Notes: a model not told the origin generated them from the sequence alone. 64,000 bases of DNA from Aeromicrobium wangtongii (GCF_024584515.1 NZ_CP102173.1:2232001-2296000), one strand, 5' to 3'; shown: positions 8,651 to 17,828, counted from the stretch's first letter. Made by a program: numbers and translations.

Positions 8651-11590
8651 TCAGCTGCAGCCGCTGGTGCTTCCGCAGCCCTCGCACACGTGGCAAGAGC
8701 CGGCGGGACGCATCTTGGTGCCGCACGTCATGCACAGCGGCGAGTCGACCGCCGAGCCGGTGATCTGCTCGAACAGCTCGGCGCTGGTGTGCGCCTGCGA
8801 CGGAGCCGGCTTGGCGGCGGCCGCCGTGTGGGCGTCACCGGAGACCGAGGCCGTCGTTTCGACAGGCTCCGTTTCGACAAGCTCAACGGGCGTCTTCGCC
8901 GTTTCGACCTTCGCCGTTTCGACAGGCTCAACGGGCGCCGACTCGATCAGCTCGGCGGCGGTGGTGCCGGCGTTGTCGACGGGCTCGTAGGAGCCGGTGT
9001 CGAGGTAACGCTGACGCTCGTCGGAGGAGAAGATGCCCAGCGCCGACCGGGTGTCGAAGTCCAGGTAGTCCAGGGCCAGGCGACGGAACGTGTAGTCCAT
9101 GATCGACTGGCTCATGCGGACGTCCGGGTCGTCGGTCAGACCGGCGGGCTCGAACTTCATGTTCGTGAACTTGCTGACGAAGGTCTCCAGCGGCACGCCG
9201 TACTGCAGCGAGATGCTGATCGCGATGCTGAAGGCGTCCATCATGCCCGCCAGGGTCGAGCCCTGCTTGCCCAGCTTGAGGAAGATCTCGCCGAGCGAGC
9301 CGTCCTCGTGCGCACCGGAGGTCATGTAGCCCTCGGCGCCACCGACGGAGAACGACGTCGTGATGGCCTGGCGCGACTTCGGCAGGCGACGACGGATCGG
9401 CTTCTCGACGATGACTTCCTTGATGACTTCCTTGACCTCGACCGAGCCCGAGGACTTGGCCTCCTTGCCGTCGGACAGCGGCTGGCCGACCTTGCAGTTG
9501 TCGCGGTAGACCGCCAGCGCCTTCAGGCCCAGCTTCCAGCCCTGGAAGTAGACGTCCTTGATCTCCTCGACCGTGGCCGTCTCCGGCAGGTTGACCGTCT
9601 TGGAGATGGCACCGGACAGGAACGGCTGGCAGGCAGCCATCATCAGCACGTGGCCCATGGGAGCGATCGAGCGCTTGCCCATCGCGGTGTCGAAGACCTC
9701 GTAGTGCTCGGTCTTGAGACCCGGCGCGTCGACGACGTGACCGTTCTCGGCGATGTACTCCACGATCGCCTCGATCGTCTCGTTCGCGTAGCCGAGCTTC
9801 TTCAGCGCAGCCGGGATCGTCTGGTTGACGATCTGCATCGAGCCGCCGCCGACGAGCTTCTTGAACTTGACGAGCGAGAAGTCCGGCTCGATGCCGGTCG
9901 TGTCGCAGTCCATCATGAAGCCGATGGTGCCGGTCGGGGCCAGCACGGACGCCTGGCTGTTGCGCCAGCCGTTCTTGGCACCGATCTTCAGGTTGTCGGC
10001 CCACTGCTTGGCGGCCTCACGGTGCACGTCGATGTCGATCGAGTGCATCGTGCGGATCTGGTCGTTGGCGGCCTGGTGCTTGCGCATGACGCGCTCGTGG
10101 CCCGAGGCGTTCTGGGCGAAGCCGTCGTACGGGCCGACGACGCCGGCCAGCTCGGCCGAGCGGCGGTAGGACGTGCCGGTCATCAGCGAGGTGATCGCGC
10201 CGGCGAGGGCACGGCCGCCGTCGGAGTCGTACGCCAGGCCGGACGCCATGAGCAGCGCGCCGAGGTTGGCGAAGCCGATGCCGAGCTGACGGTAGGCACG
10301 CGTCGTCTCGCCGATCGCCTCGGTCGGGAAGTCGGCGAAGCAGATGCTGATGTCCATCGCGGTGATGATGAACTCGACGGCCTTGACGAAGGTCTTGGTG
10401 TCGAACGAACCGTCGTCCTTGAGGAACTTCAGCAGGTTCAGCGAGGCCAGGTTGCAGCTGGAGTTGTCCAGGTGCATGTACTCCGAGCACGGGTTGGACG
10501 CCGTGATGCGTCCGGCCTCGGGCGAGGTGTGCCAGTCGTTGATCGTGCCGTCGTACTGGATGCCGGGATCGGCGCAGGCCCAGGCGGCCTTGGCGATGTC
10601 GTCCCACAGCTTGCGGGCGTCGACGGTCTCGATGACCTCGCCGGTCGTGCGGGCGCGCAGACCGAACTCCTTGCCCTCCTCGACCGCGCGCATGAACTCG
10701 TCGTTGACGCGGATGGAGTTGTTGGCGTTCTGGTACTGCACCGAGGTGATGTCGGCGCCACCGAGGTCCATGTCGTAGCCGGCGTCGCGGAGGACGCGGA
10801 TCTTGTCCTCCTCCTTGGCCTTGGTCTCGACGAACTCGGCGATGTCGGGGTGATCGACGTCCAGCACGACCATCTTGGCCGCACGACGCGTGGCGCCACC
10901 GGACTTGATGGTGCCGGCGGACGCATCCGCACCGCGCATGAACGAGACCGGGCCGGAGGCCGTGCCACCCGAGGAGCGGAGCAGCTCCTTGGACGAACGG
11001 ATGCGGCTCAGGTTCAGGCCGGCACCGGAGCCGCCCTTGAAGATCAGGCCCTCCTCCTTGTACCAGTTCAGGATCGAGTCCATCGAGTCATCCACCGCGA
11101 GGATGAAGCAGGCGCTGACCTGCTGCGGGCTGGACGTGCCGACGTTGAACCACACCGGGCTGTTGAAGCTGAAGACCTGGTGCAGGAGCATGTGCGTCAG
11201 CTCGTGCTCGAAGATCGTGGCCTGCTCCTCGTTGGCGAAGTAGCCGTTGTCGCGGCCGGCCTGCGTGTAGGTCAGGACGACGCGGTCCAACAGCTGCTTG
11301 AGGCTGGTCTCACGCTCCGGCGAGCCGACGGCGCCGCGGAAGTACTTGGTCGTGACGATCGTGGAGGCGTTGACGCTCCAGAACTCGGGGAACTCCACGC
11401 CGCGCTGCTCGAAGACGTTCTCGCCGGTCTTCCAGTTGGTCTGGACGACATCGCGACGCTCCCACGTGACGGCGTCGTACGGGTGCACGCCCTCGGTCGT
11501 GTAGACGCGCTCGACCGTGAGGCCCGCGCCTGCCTTGGCCTTGGCTGCCTTGCGCGGGGACCCCGTGGGGCCGCTGACCGTCTCCGTCAT
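8651..11590 (-). CDS. nrdJ: vitamin B12-dependent (class II) ribonucleoside-diphosphate reductase
   Basis: Protein of 979 residues that makes deoxyribonucleotides using adenosylcobalamin as radical source, so it works with or without oxygen. The N-terminal region (RVYTTEGVHPYDAVTWERRD) is typical of large actinobacterial NrdJ. NPCSEYMHLD carries the active-site cysteine and glutamate, and SSCNLASLNL follows. The last 30 residues contain a zinc-ribbon-like cysteine cluster (CMTCG, CHVCEGCG, SGC) thought to re-reduce the active site. The linker before it (residues about 884-912) is built from translated repeat elements (PVEPVETAKVETAK...). The ATG at 11590 has AGGAGC upstream. It lies 105 bp behind nrdR in one operon. 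I saw no cobalamin riboswitch in that gap. Confidence 0.97.
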   Translation of the reverse strand: MTETVSGPTGSPRKAAKAKAGAGLTVERVYTTEGVHPYDAVTWERRDVVQTNWKTGENVFEQRGVEFPEFWSVNASTIVTTKYFRGAVGSPERETSLKQLLDRVVLTYTQAGRDNGYFANEEQATIFEHELTHMLLHQVFSFNSPVWFNVGTSSPQQVSACFILAVDDSMDSILNWYKEEGLIFKGGSGAGLNLSRIRSSKELLRSSGGTASGPVSFMRGADASAGTIKSGGATRRAAKMVVLDVDHPDIAEFVETKAKEEDKIRVLRDAGYDMDLGGADITSVQYQNANNSIRVNDEFMRAVEEGKEFGLRARTTGEVIETVDARKLWDDIAKAAWACADPGIQYDGTINDWHTSPEAGRITASNPCSEYMHLDNSSCNLASLNLLKFLKDDGSFDTKTFVKAVEFIITAMDISICFADFPTEAIGETTRAYRQLGIGFANLGALLMASGLAYDSDGGRALAGAITSLMTGTSYRRSAELAGVVGPYDGFAQNASGHERVMRKHQAANDQIRTMHSIDIDVHREAAKQWADNLKIGAKNGWRNSQASVLAPTGTIGFMMDCDTTGIEPDFSLVKFKKLVGGGSMQIVNQTIPAALKKLGYANETIEAIVEYIAENGHVVDAPGLKTEHYEVFDTAMGKRSIAPMGHVLMMAACQPFLSGAISKTVNLPETATVEEIKDVYFQGWKLGLKALAVYRDNCKVGQPLSDGKEAKSSGSVEVKEVIKEVIVEKPIRRRLPKSRQAITTSFSVGGAEGYMTSGAHEDGSLGEIFLKLGKQGSTLAGMMDAFSIAISISLQYGVPLETFVSKFTNMKFEPAGLTDDPDVRMSQSIMDYTFRRLALDYLDFDTRSALGIFSSDERQRYLDTGSYEPVDNAGTTAAELIESAPVEPVETAKVETAKTPVELVETEPVETTASVSGDAHTAAAAKPAPSQAHTSAELFEQITGSAVDSPLCMTCGTKMRPAGSCHVCEGCGSTSGCS
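8855..8937 (+). repeat. cluster of TTTCGACA repeats inside the nrdJ coding sequence
   Basis: Two long copies (8870-8892 and 8915-8937, core TTTCGACAAGCTCAACGG or TTTCGACAGGCTCAACGG), one shorter copy (8855-8869) and one fragment (8900-8909). They keep the nrdJ frame open and encode a Pro-Val-Glu-Thr-rich linker between the catalytic domain and the C-terminal cysteine cluster. Confidence 0.8.
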
Positions 11591-11695
11591 GTGGTTGCTC
11601 CTGTGTATGCGGTGAATGAATGGTGGTGCTGGTGTTTCGGGAAGTTCTGGGCGCGGGTCGTGCAGTACAACAACCCCGCCGGGGTGGATGTTTCG

Positions 11696-12208
11696 TCAGC
11701 TGCCGTCGGTGGCGCTGCGGTCGCGCGACGGGTCGCGGGTCTGCTCGGCCAGCTCGCCGTCGGCCGCGGCGACCATCAGCGTCGCGATCTCGGCGGCGAA
11801 GTCATCGGCGCACTCGAACGACTTGTAGACGCTGGCGAAGCGCAGGTACGCGACCTCGTCCAGGGCCTTGAGCGGCTCGAGGATGGCCATGCCGACCTCG
11901 TGCGCCGGGATCTCGGCCGCGCCGCGGTCACGCAGCGCGTCCTCGACCTGCTGGCCCAGACGCGCCAGGTCGTCGGTCGAGACCGGACGTCCCTTGCACG
12001 CCTTGGCGACACCGGCGATGGCCTTGTCGCGGATGAACGGCTCGGTGGCACCGGACCGCTTGGCGATCATGAGCTGCATCTGCTCGATCGTGGTGAAGCG
12101 CTTGCCGCACTCCGAGCAGGCCCGGCGACGACGAATGGCGCCGCCCTCGTCGGCCACCCGGCTGTCGAGCACCTTCGTATCGGTGTTCTTGCAGAACGGG
12201 CAGTGCAT
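11696..12208 (-). CDS. nrdR: transcriptional repressor NrdR
   Basis: Protein of 170 residues. The N-terminal zinc ribbon has C3, C6, C31 and C34 (HCPFC and [15 protein letters not shown]), and an ATP-cone domain spans about 49-139 ([22 protein letters not shown]). NrdR senses ATP/dATP and represses ribonucleotide reductase genes by binding paired boxes. It is the first gene of the nrdR-nrdJ operon, and two candidate NrdR boxes lie about 115-145 bases upstream of its start, which predicts autoregulation together with nrdJ. The C-terminus has a short acidic/polar tail usual in actinobacteria. Confidence 0.97.
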   Translation of the reverse strand: MHCPFCKNTDTKVLDSRVADEGGAIRRRRACSECGKRFTTIEQMQLMIAKRSGATEPFIRDKAIAGVAKACKGRPVSTDDLARLGQQVEDALRDRGAAEIPAHEVGMAILEPLKALDEVAYLRFASVYKSFECADDFAAEIATLMVAAADGELAEQTRDPSRDRSATDGS

Positions 12209-12323
12209 GGCGCGCTCCTTCCGGGGGCTGACGAGGATGTGCTGACGACGTTCTTGGGGATGAACCTGTGGATCACGCTGTGCACTCGAGCTCTGGCCTG
12301 TGCATCAGCGGCGACATCCTGTG

Positions 12324-12339
12324 GACCCACATGTGGAGA
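12324..12339 (-). promoter_or_regulatory. candidate NrdR box 1
   Basis: Palindrome CCACATGTGG (12327-12336) centred at 12331.5. Its centre is exactly 31 bp from the second box, matching the three-helical-turn spacing known for NrdR box pairs. The stretch 12209-12577 between nrdR and the next gene holds no coding sequence; it contains these boxes and, at its right end, a promoter for the rightward gene. Confidence 0.6.
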
Positions 12340-12354
12340 ACTACAACCGTGTAA

Positions 12355-12370
12355 GTACTAGATGTAGTGG
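12355..12370 (-). promoter_or_regulatory. candidate NrdR box 2
   Basis: On the nrdR coding strand this reads CCACTACATCTAGTAC, with the inverted core ACTA/TAGT centred at 12362.5. It resembles the actinobacterial NrdR consensus (a CTACAT-TAG type) and pairs with box 1 in 31-bp register. Confidence 0.7.
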
Positions 12371-12542
12371 TAACCATACGCCGCTGACATAGCCACGGCA
12401 ACCAGATTCGCGGACTGCACCGACATTTTTTGCAGACGTCCCGGCATCGCCGCAAAAGGGCAGGTCAGGGGTAGTGCGAGTCACACCAGCCCCATCCGTC
12501 CCGGCGGTTCGACACCCGGAGACCGGCACCCCGAAGCACCTG

Positions 12543-12571
12543 TTTACAGGTCGGCCGCCGCCCCCTACCGT
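12543..12571 (+). promoter_or_regulatory. leaderless promoter, -35 TTTACA and -10 TACCGT
   Basis: TTTACA (12543-12548), a 17-bp spacer and TACCGT (12566-12571), six bases before the ATG at 12578, where transcription should begin. Confidence 0.65.
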
Positions 12572-12577
12572 GACGAG

Positions 12578-13186
12578 ATGAACCGCACCCGGATCCGCTC
12601 AGCCGTCGCGATCCTGGTCGCGCTCGGCCTGGTCCTGACCGCCTCACCCTCGGTCGCCGACTCGCGCACCTTCAAGGACCCGACCGGCGACACCCGCGCC
12701 GCCGGCCTGCTCGACATCGGTCGGGTCACGGTCAAGAACACCAAGAAGTACGTCAGCGTGAAGTTCGCCTTCCCCGCGAACAACTTCGTCCCCGGACCCG
12801 ACGGGTACCTCGAGGTGCTGCTGGACACCGACGCCAAGGCGCGCGGGCCGGAGCTGTCCTGGTCGGCCCCGCTGTTCAGCGAGTTCTCCATCGTGCCCGT
12901 CCGCCGCGGCAAGAAGCTGTTCAAGAAGGAGTGGCTGCGGATGGACGGCACCCAGACCCGGTGTGGGAGGACCGTCCGCATCGACTGGAACCCCCCGAAG
13001 GGCTACGGGCGGCTCAAGCTGTTCAAGAAGGCCGGCTGCGTGGGCAGTCCGTCCCGCGTCCGGGTCCAGGTGCGGACCGTCGTCACCGGTGAGCGTCCCA
13101 CCTACGGCAGCCCCGTGCGGTACTCCCGCCCCGAGCGCGACTTCTTCCCCAGCGCGTCGCGGTACTCCGCGTGGGTGCGTCGCTGA
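12578..13186 (+). CDS. secreted protein of unknown function
   Basis: Protein of 202 residues with a signal peptide (RSAVAILVALGLVLTASPSVA, cut near residue 27). The mature part is basic and beta-rich (DIGRVTVKNTKKYVSVKFAF, YLEVLLDTDAKA), with a single pair of cysteines (RCG... and GCVGS). The DPTGDT start and the beta pattern resemble small exported proteins that are common and uncharacterised in Nocardioidaceae. It is transcribed alone from a leaderless promoter and stops 103 bp before the PAS-GGDEF-EAL gene. I do not recognise a defined family. Confidence 0.75.
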   Translation: MNRTRIRSAVAILVALGLVLTASPSVADSRTFKDPTGDTRAAGLLDIGRVTVKNTKKYVSVKFAFPANNFVPGPDGYLEVLLDTDAKARGPELSWSAPLFSEFSIVPVRRGKKLFKKEWLRMDGTQTRCGRTVRIDWNPPKGYGRLKLFKKAGCVGSPSRVRVQVRTVVTGERPTYGSPVRYSRPERDFFPSASRYSAWVRR

Positions 13187-13289
13187 TCCGTCTGCCTGCC
13201 TCGAACAAGCCCCGCGGTGACCCCGGCTCCACTACCGTGGTCCCACCCCCGCCAAGAACGAATCCACCCCGGAACGGAGCACTCGCGCG

Positions 13290-16200
13290 ATGCACGCACC
13301 ATCGGTCGCGCCTCTCGTCACCACGACGCCAGACGGCGTGATCGTGGCGGCCGACAGCCGCTTCGTCGCCCTCATGCAGCGGCCTGCCGATCAGCTGGTC
13401 GGGCAGCGGCTCCACTGCTTCGCCAGTGCCCCGGAGGACAGCAGCATCATGTCCGAGTGCCTGCAGCTCGTCGCCGGCGGTGCTGGTGCCGGCCAGGTCA
13501 GGGTCCGGCTGAGCACCGGCGACGGGCACGACGTGCGCGTCAACCTCATCGTGACCCTGTGCGGCGACGACATGCTGAACGTCATCGTCATCGACGAGAC
13601 GGCCCGGGTCGACGCCGAGCTGGAACTCGCCCGGTCGGAGCGCCGGTGGTTGTCACTGCTGCGCAACTCCGCCGACATCATCTTCACCGTCGACGAGCAC
13701 GGGTCGTTGACATCGGTCACCTCGGCGCTGGCCGAGAGGCTGGGCTGGGCGACCGACGACGCCCTGGGCGTGACCGGGCTCGACTTCGTGCACCCGGACG
13801 ATCGCAGCCGGGTGTACGGGGCCTACTTCGACGTCCAGAGCGGTCGCACGTCACAGACCCAGCTAGAGATGCGTCTGGTGCACCGCGACGGGAACGTCAC
13901 GTGGGCGCGCGCCATGCTCACCGACCTGCGCGACGACCCCGACGTCCAGGCCGTGATCGGCAATGTCACCGACATCACCGAGCAGAAGCAGCACGAGGAG
14001 CAGCGCCGGGTCGAGGAGGGACGCTTCCGCGCCCGCTTCAACCAGTCGAAGCTCCCCCAGGTCCTGCACGCCCGCGACGGGACGTACGCGGCCGTCAACG
14101 AGGCCATGTGCGCGCTGCTGGGCCGCAGCTCCGACGAGCTCCTGGGGGTGCCCGCCGGGTCGCTGATCCACGCCGACGACCCGGGCGACATCGATACGAT
14201 CTTCCTGCGCCTGCTGCGCGGTGAGGTCGAGTCGGGCCAGGTCGAGGCCGTGCTCAAGGGCGCCGACGGCGGGCCCATCCCGGTCCGCGTCGACCTGACC
14301 CTGCTGCGCGGCGCGGACGGCAGACCCGACGGGTGCGCCACCTCGGTGCAGGACCAACGAGCGCTCCGCGACAGCGAGCGGGCGCGCGCGGACCTGCAGA
14401 ACACGTTCGACCTGGTCGCCAGCCGCTCCCGGGACTTCATGTCCTTGCACGATGCCGAGAGCCGCACGGTGTACGCGTCCCCTGCCGGGCAGGACATCTT
14501 CGGCCCCGTGGACACCATGTCCACCGACGTCCAGCGCCAGATGGTCCATCCCGACGATTTCGACGAGGCCAAGCGCAACTGGCAGCTGATGCTGTCCCGG
14601 AAGGGATCACACACCTGGCGCTTCCGGGGCCGCACTGCTGAGGGGTCGCGGGTCTGGCTGGAGCAGACGTCCACCAACCTGCTCGACACCGAGGCCGCGG
14701 TCGTCGTGACCAACGTGCGCGACGTGACCCGCGAGGTCGAGGCGGTCGAGGCGTTGCGCATCTCGGAGGGCCGCTATCGCGCGATCGCCGAGACGGCCGA
14801 GGAGGGCATCTTGGTCATCGCTCCCGACGGCATCGTGACCTACGCCAACCAGCGGCTCGCCCAGATCACCGGTCTGCCGATGGAGAAGATCCTCGGTTTC
14901 TCGGCCTGGTCGGTGCTGGACGTCGTCCATGCCGCGGAGGTCGAGGCCAAGCTCCGGGACCGGCATCTTCGCGGCTCGGAGAAGTACGAGCTGCCGTACC
15001 GCCACCCCGACGGCTCGATGCGGGCACTGTGGGTGGCGGCCTCCCCCATGCCGGACGTCCACGGAGTGCCCCAGGGCTCGCTGGCGATGATCTCCGACAT
15101 CACCGAGCAGCGCCGGGGTGAGCTGGAGCTGCGCCACGCCGCCCAGCACGACGAGCTGACCGGCCTGCTCAACCGCGCGATGCTGATGGAGCACCTCGGC
15201 AAGCCTGCCGAGGAGGGCACGGCGGTGCTGTTCATCGACCTGGACCACTTCAAGGACGTCAACGACGGCCGCGGACACACCACGGGCGACAGCATCTTGA
15301 TCCAGGTGGCCCGCCGGCTGCGCTCGGCGGTACGCATCGTCGACCTGGTGAGCCGATTCGGCGGCGACGAGTTCGTCGTCGTGCTGCACGACGTCGACGA
15401 GCAGGCCGCCATGGCCATCGCGAACTCGTTGCTCGACATGCTCTCCCAGCCGTACCGGATCGGTCACCACACCATCCGCATCGGGGCCACGATCGGCGTC
15501 GCGATGTCGCCCTCCACCACCGCCGAGGACCTGCTGCGCTTCGCCGACACAGCGATGTACGCCGCCAAGGCGAGCGGACGTGGGCGGGCCAGACTGTTCG
15601 ACGCGGCCCTGGCCGAGCAGGCCGAGGAGCGCTACACCCTCGGTGCCGAGCTGCTCGCCGCGCTCGCCGACGACAGCCTGGAGATGCACTACCAACCGGT
15701 CATCGATCTGGCCACCGGCGAGGTCGGCGCGGTCGAGGCACTGGCCCGCTGGCACCACCCGACCCGGGGGATGATCTCGCCGACCCGGTTCGTCGCCCTG
15801 GCCGAGCTCAGTGCCAGTGCTGCCGACCTCGATCGCTGGGTCATCCGCCGAACCATGCGGGACGTGGCCGAGCTCAAGGCCGACTGGACCATGCCGGAGT
15901 CCACGGTCCTGGCGATCAACCTGTCCGGCCAGAGCCTGGCCGAAGGACTCGACGCCTTCATCATCGACGCCGCCCAGCAGGCCGGGCTGGCGCCCGCGCT
16001 GGTCACCCTGGAGATCACCGAGAGCGCGATCATGGCCGACACCACCGTCGCGGTCGCCGTGCTCCAGCGCCTGCGCGACCACGGATTCGGCATCGCGATC
16101 GACGACTTCGGCACCGGCTACAGCTCGATGGCCTACCTGCGCGACCTGCCGATCACGGTGCTCAAGATCGACCGCGGATTCGTCGAGGGCATCCCGGACG

Positions 16201-16436
16201 ACGCCCACTCGCTGGCCATCGTGACGTCGCTGGTCGAGCTGGCACGCTCGCTGGACCTGTCCATCGTCGCCGAAGGGGTCGAGACGCCGGCCCAGGTGGA
16301 CGCGCTGCGCTCACGCGGATGCCACTACGCGCAGGGCTGGCTGTGGAGCGCCGCCCAGTCGCCGGCCGAGCTGCGCGACAGCGAGATCTTCGCGGCGCGC
16401 TTCGACGTCGACGGGACGTCGGCCGGCCCGATGTGA
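13290..16436 (+). CDS. multi-PAS sensor with GGDEF and EAL domains (cyclic-di-GMP turnover)
   Basis: Protein of 1,048 residues with no clear transmembrane segment. About five PAS-type modules occupy residues 1-615 (recognisable at LRNSADIIFTVDEHGSL, FVHPDD, FNQSKLPQVLHARDG, MSLHDAESRTVYASP and AETAEEGILVIAPDG). The GGDEF domain (about 620-785) has an intact active site near 690 and an RxxD inhibitory site (RIVD) five residues before it. The EAL domain (about 795-1035) keeps EAL at 816, LEITES, IDDFGTGYSS, LKID and VAEGVET, so phosphodiesterase activity is likely. It can therefore in principle both make and degrade c-di-GMP. The ligands of the PAS domains are unknown. It stands alone, with a TACCGT -10 about 50 bp upstream. 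Confidence 0.93.
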   Translation: MHAPSVAPLVTTTPDGVIVAADSRFVALMQRPADQLVGQRLHCFASAPEDSSIMSECLQLVAGGAGAGQVRVRLSTGDGHDVRVNLIVTLCGDDMLNVIVIDETARVDAELELARSERRWLSLLRNSADIIFTVDEHGSLTSVTSALAERLGWATDDALGVTGLDFVHPDDRSRVYGAYFDVQSGRTSQTQLEMRLVHRDGNVTWARAMLTDLRDDPDVQAVIGNVTDITEQKQHEEQRRVEEGRFRARFNQSKLPQVLHARDGTYAAVNEAMCALLGRSSDELLGVPAGSLIHADDPGDIDTIFLRLLRGEVESGQVEAVLKGADGGPIPVRVDLTLLRGADGRPDGCATSVQDQRALRDSERARADLQNTFDLVASRSRDFMSLHDAESRTVYASPAGQDIFGPVDTMSTDVQRQMVHPDDFDEAKRNWQLMLSRKGSHTWRFRGRTAEGSRVWLEQTSTNLLDTEAAVVVTNVRDVTREVEAVEALRISEGRYRAIAETAEEGILVIAPDGIVTYANQRLAQITGLPMEKILGFSAWSVLDVVHAAEVEAKLRDRHLRGSEKYELPYRHPDGSMRALWVAASPMPDVHGVPQGSLAMISDITEQRRGELELRHAAQHDELTGLLNRAMLMEHLGKPAEEGTAVLFIDLDHFKDVNDGRGHTTGDSILIQVARRLRSAVRIVDLVSRFGGDEFVVVLHDVDEQAAMAIANSLLDMLSQPYRIGHHTIRIGATIGVAMSPSTTAEDLLRFADTAMYAAKASGRGRARLFDAALAEQAEERYTLGAELLAALADDSLEMHYQPVIDLATGEVGAVEALARWHHPTRGMISPTRFVALAELSASAADLDRWVIRRTMRDVAELKADWTMPESTVLAINLSGQSLAEGLDAFIIDAAQQAGLAPALVTLEITESAIMADTTVAVAVLQRLRDHGFGIAIDDFGTGYSSMAYLRDLPITVLKIDRGFVEGIPDDAHSLAIVTSLVELARSLDLSIVAEGVETPAQVDALRSRGCHYAQGWLWSAAQSPAELRDSEIFAARFDVDGTSAGPM

Positions 16437-16439
16437 GGC

Positions 16440-17291
16440 CTACTGGTCCTTGGCCCAGCGCAGGAACGCGGCCGCGTGGTGCAGATCGGTGAAGCCGTCG
16501 CCGAGCAGCTCGAGCAGCAGGTCGTTGCTCCACACCGCCAGCCGGCCCAGGGTCAGCGATGTCTCGTCGACGACCGGCAGCTCCAGGCCGTAGACGGCCA
16601 GCGTCAGCGCCTTCTTCTCCTGGAAGGTCACGATCGGCAGGAACCGGTCAGGATCGGCGATCGAAAGCGTCTTGGTCAGCAGTGCCTCGCCCCAGCCCGG
16701 CATCGCCATCGCGAACGTCCCGTCGGCCAGCTCGGTGAGCCGGTCCGCCAGCTCCCCCGGGCCGCGCAGCAGGTGGTTGGTGACGGCCCGGATGCGCCGG
16801 GCGCACTCGAGCTCGCCCAGCAGCAGCCACCCCTTGTCGAAGGCGGTGGGGTCGCCGGTGGCCGCCCCGATCGGGTTGTCGGCGAAGTACTTCAAGTCGG
16901 CGGTCGCGACCTTCTCGAGGCCGTCGGCCGAGAACACCCAGCGGTACTTCATCCAGTGCCGGGCGACCAGCTGGTCGGGCTCGTAGGGCACCGTCGCGAG
17001 GAAGGTCGCCTTGAGCAGCTCGGCCTGCTGGCGGGCGTCGAGCTCGACGTCCTCGACGGTCGGGAAGCGGCGGGCGACCACCGTGATCGGCGCGACCGTG
17101 GGCTTGGAGACCTTGGGGGCAGCCTTGCGCTTGCGCGGCGGCGCGGCGGCCGGCTTCTCCTCGCGCGGCGAGCCGTAGACGAAGGTGAAGTCGCAGTCGT
17201 CGCAGCGAGCTTCCTTGCGACCGTCCGGGAGGGTGCGGACCAGGTGGATGTCGTCCTCGCGAACGCACAGAGGACAGACGATCAATGCCAT
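16440..17291 (-). CDS. zinc-ribbon protein of unknown function
   Basis: Protein of 283 residues. The N-terminus forms a zinc ribbon with C6, C9, C30 and C33 (VCPLC and RCDDC). A basic, proline/alanine/lysine-rich linker follows (PPRKRKAAPK), then a helical domain of about 210 residues from VVARRFPTVEDVELDAR to the end. Nothing in that domain matches an enzyme motif I know. The ATG is preceded by TAGATT six bases upstream, a leaderless pattern. It converges with the GGDEF-EAL gene with a gap of only three bases. Nucleic-acid binding is possible from the ribbon and basic linker, but this is inference. Confidence 0.7.
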   Translation of the reverse strand: MALIVCPLCVREDDIHLVRTLPDGRKEARCDDCDFTFVYGSPREEKPAAAPPRKRKAAPKVSKPTVAPITVVARRFPTVEDVELDARQQAELLKATFLATVPYEPDQLVARHWMKYRWVFSADGLEKVATADLKYFADNPIGAATGDPTAFDKGWLLLGELECARRIRAVTNHLLRGPGELADRLTELADGTFAMAMPGWGEALLTKTLSIADPDRFLPIVTFQEKKALTLAVYGLELPVVDETSLTLGRLAVWSNDLLLELLGDGFTDLHHAAAFLRWAKDQ

Positions 17292-17380
17292 GACTCAAAT
17301 CTACGTCCCGGGCCGAAGGCATCCGTGCGCGACCACGACACCGGGCGGCGAGCTCTTCGTGGTAGTTCGTCCCGGACGCA

Positions 17381-17414
17381 GCGACGCCCCTCGGCCGGGG
17401 CCGAGGGGCGTCGC
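17381..17414 (-). terminator. strong stem-loop terminator
   Basis: GCGACGCCCCTCGGCC and GGCCGAGGGGCGTCGC form a perfect 16-bp stem 12 bases after the stop of the YeaQ/YmgE-type gene. Confidence 0.8.
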
Positions 17415-17426
17415 TGGGGATCGGGC

Positions 17427-17684
17427 TCAGACGCGCGAGCGTCCGCCGACCTGACGCCACACCAGCAGCGCGATGATCGCACCGATGATCGAGCCGATGA
17501 TGCCCGAAGCGGTCAGGTCAGCCGGGCCGTCCTGGATCAGCGATCCCAGGAATCCGCCGATGAACGAACCGACGATGCCCAGGATGATCGTCGCGATGAC
17601 GCCCATGTGGTCCTTGCCCGGCACGACGGCGCGAGCGATGAAACCGGCGATCAGGCCGACGATGATGAATCCGATGATGCCCAT
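17427..17684 (-). CDS. GlsB/YeaQ/YmgE-family stress response membrane protein
   Basis: Protein of 85 residues made of three hydrophobic glycine-rich segments (MGIIGFIIVGLIAGFIARAVVP, GVIATIILGIVGSFIGGFLG and IIGSIIGAIIALLVW). This layout and the ARAVVPGKD loop are typical of the transglycosylase-associated/YeaQ-YmgE family, small inner-membrane proteins induced by stress, whose function is not established. The ATG at 17684 is chosen because GGGAGGA lies eight bases upstream; the open frame continues to 17807 without family similarity. It is monocistronic and divergent from dps. Confidence 0.85.
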   Translation of the reverse strand: MGIIGFIIVGLIAGFIARAVVPGKDHMGVIATIILGIVGSFIGGFLGSLIQDGPADLTASGIIGSIIGAIIALLVWRQVGGRSRV

Positions 17685-17828
17685 GTGGGGGTCCTCCCTA
17701 GGTGCGTAGCCGCCGCGGATGCGCTGGGTGAGCGCGCGACGGCGACCCACGACGTTAGCGGTCCCGCGGGCGGCATGCATCTTTTGCCCCGGGTGCATGA
17801 AATGCAACGGCCGGGGTACTGACCTGCC

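Noticed and set aside
11591-11695. Cobalamin riboswitch upstream of nrdJ
   Set aside because: B12-dependent reductases are sometimes controlled this way, but no B12-box-like sequence was seen in the nrdR-nrdJ gap, and nrdJ is in an operon with nrdR.
8690-12361. Very long open frame (over 1,200 codons) on the + strand opposite nrdJ and nrdR
   Set aside because: It is the antisense shadow of GC-rich codons; it is made of Arg/Val/Asp/Leu runs with no domain, while the minus strand encodes complete NrdJ and NrdR.
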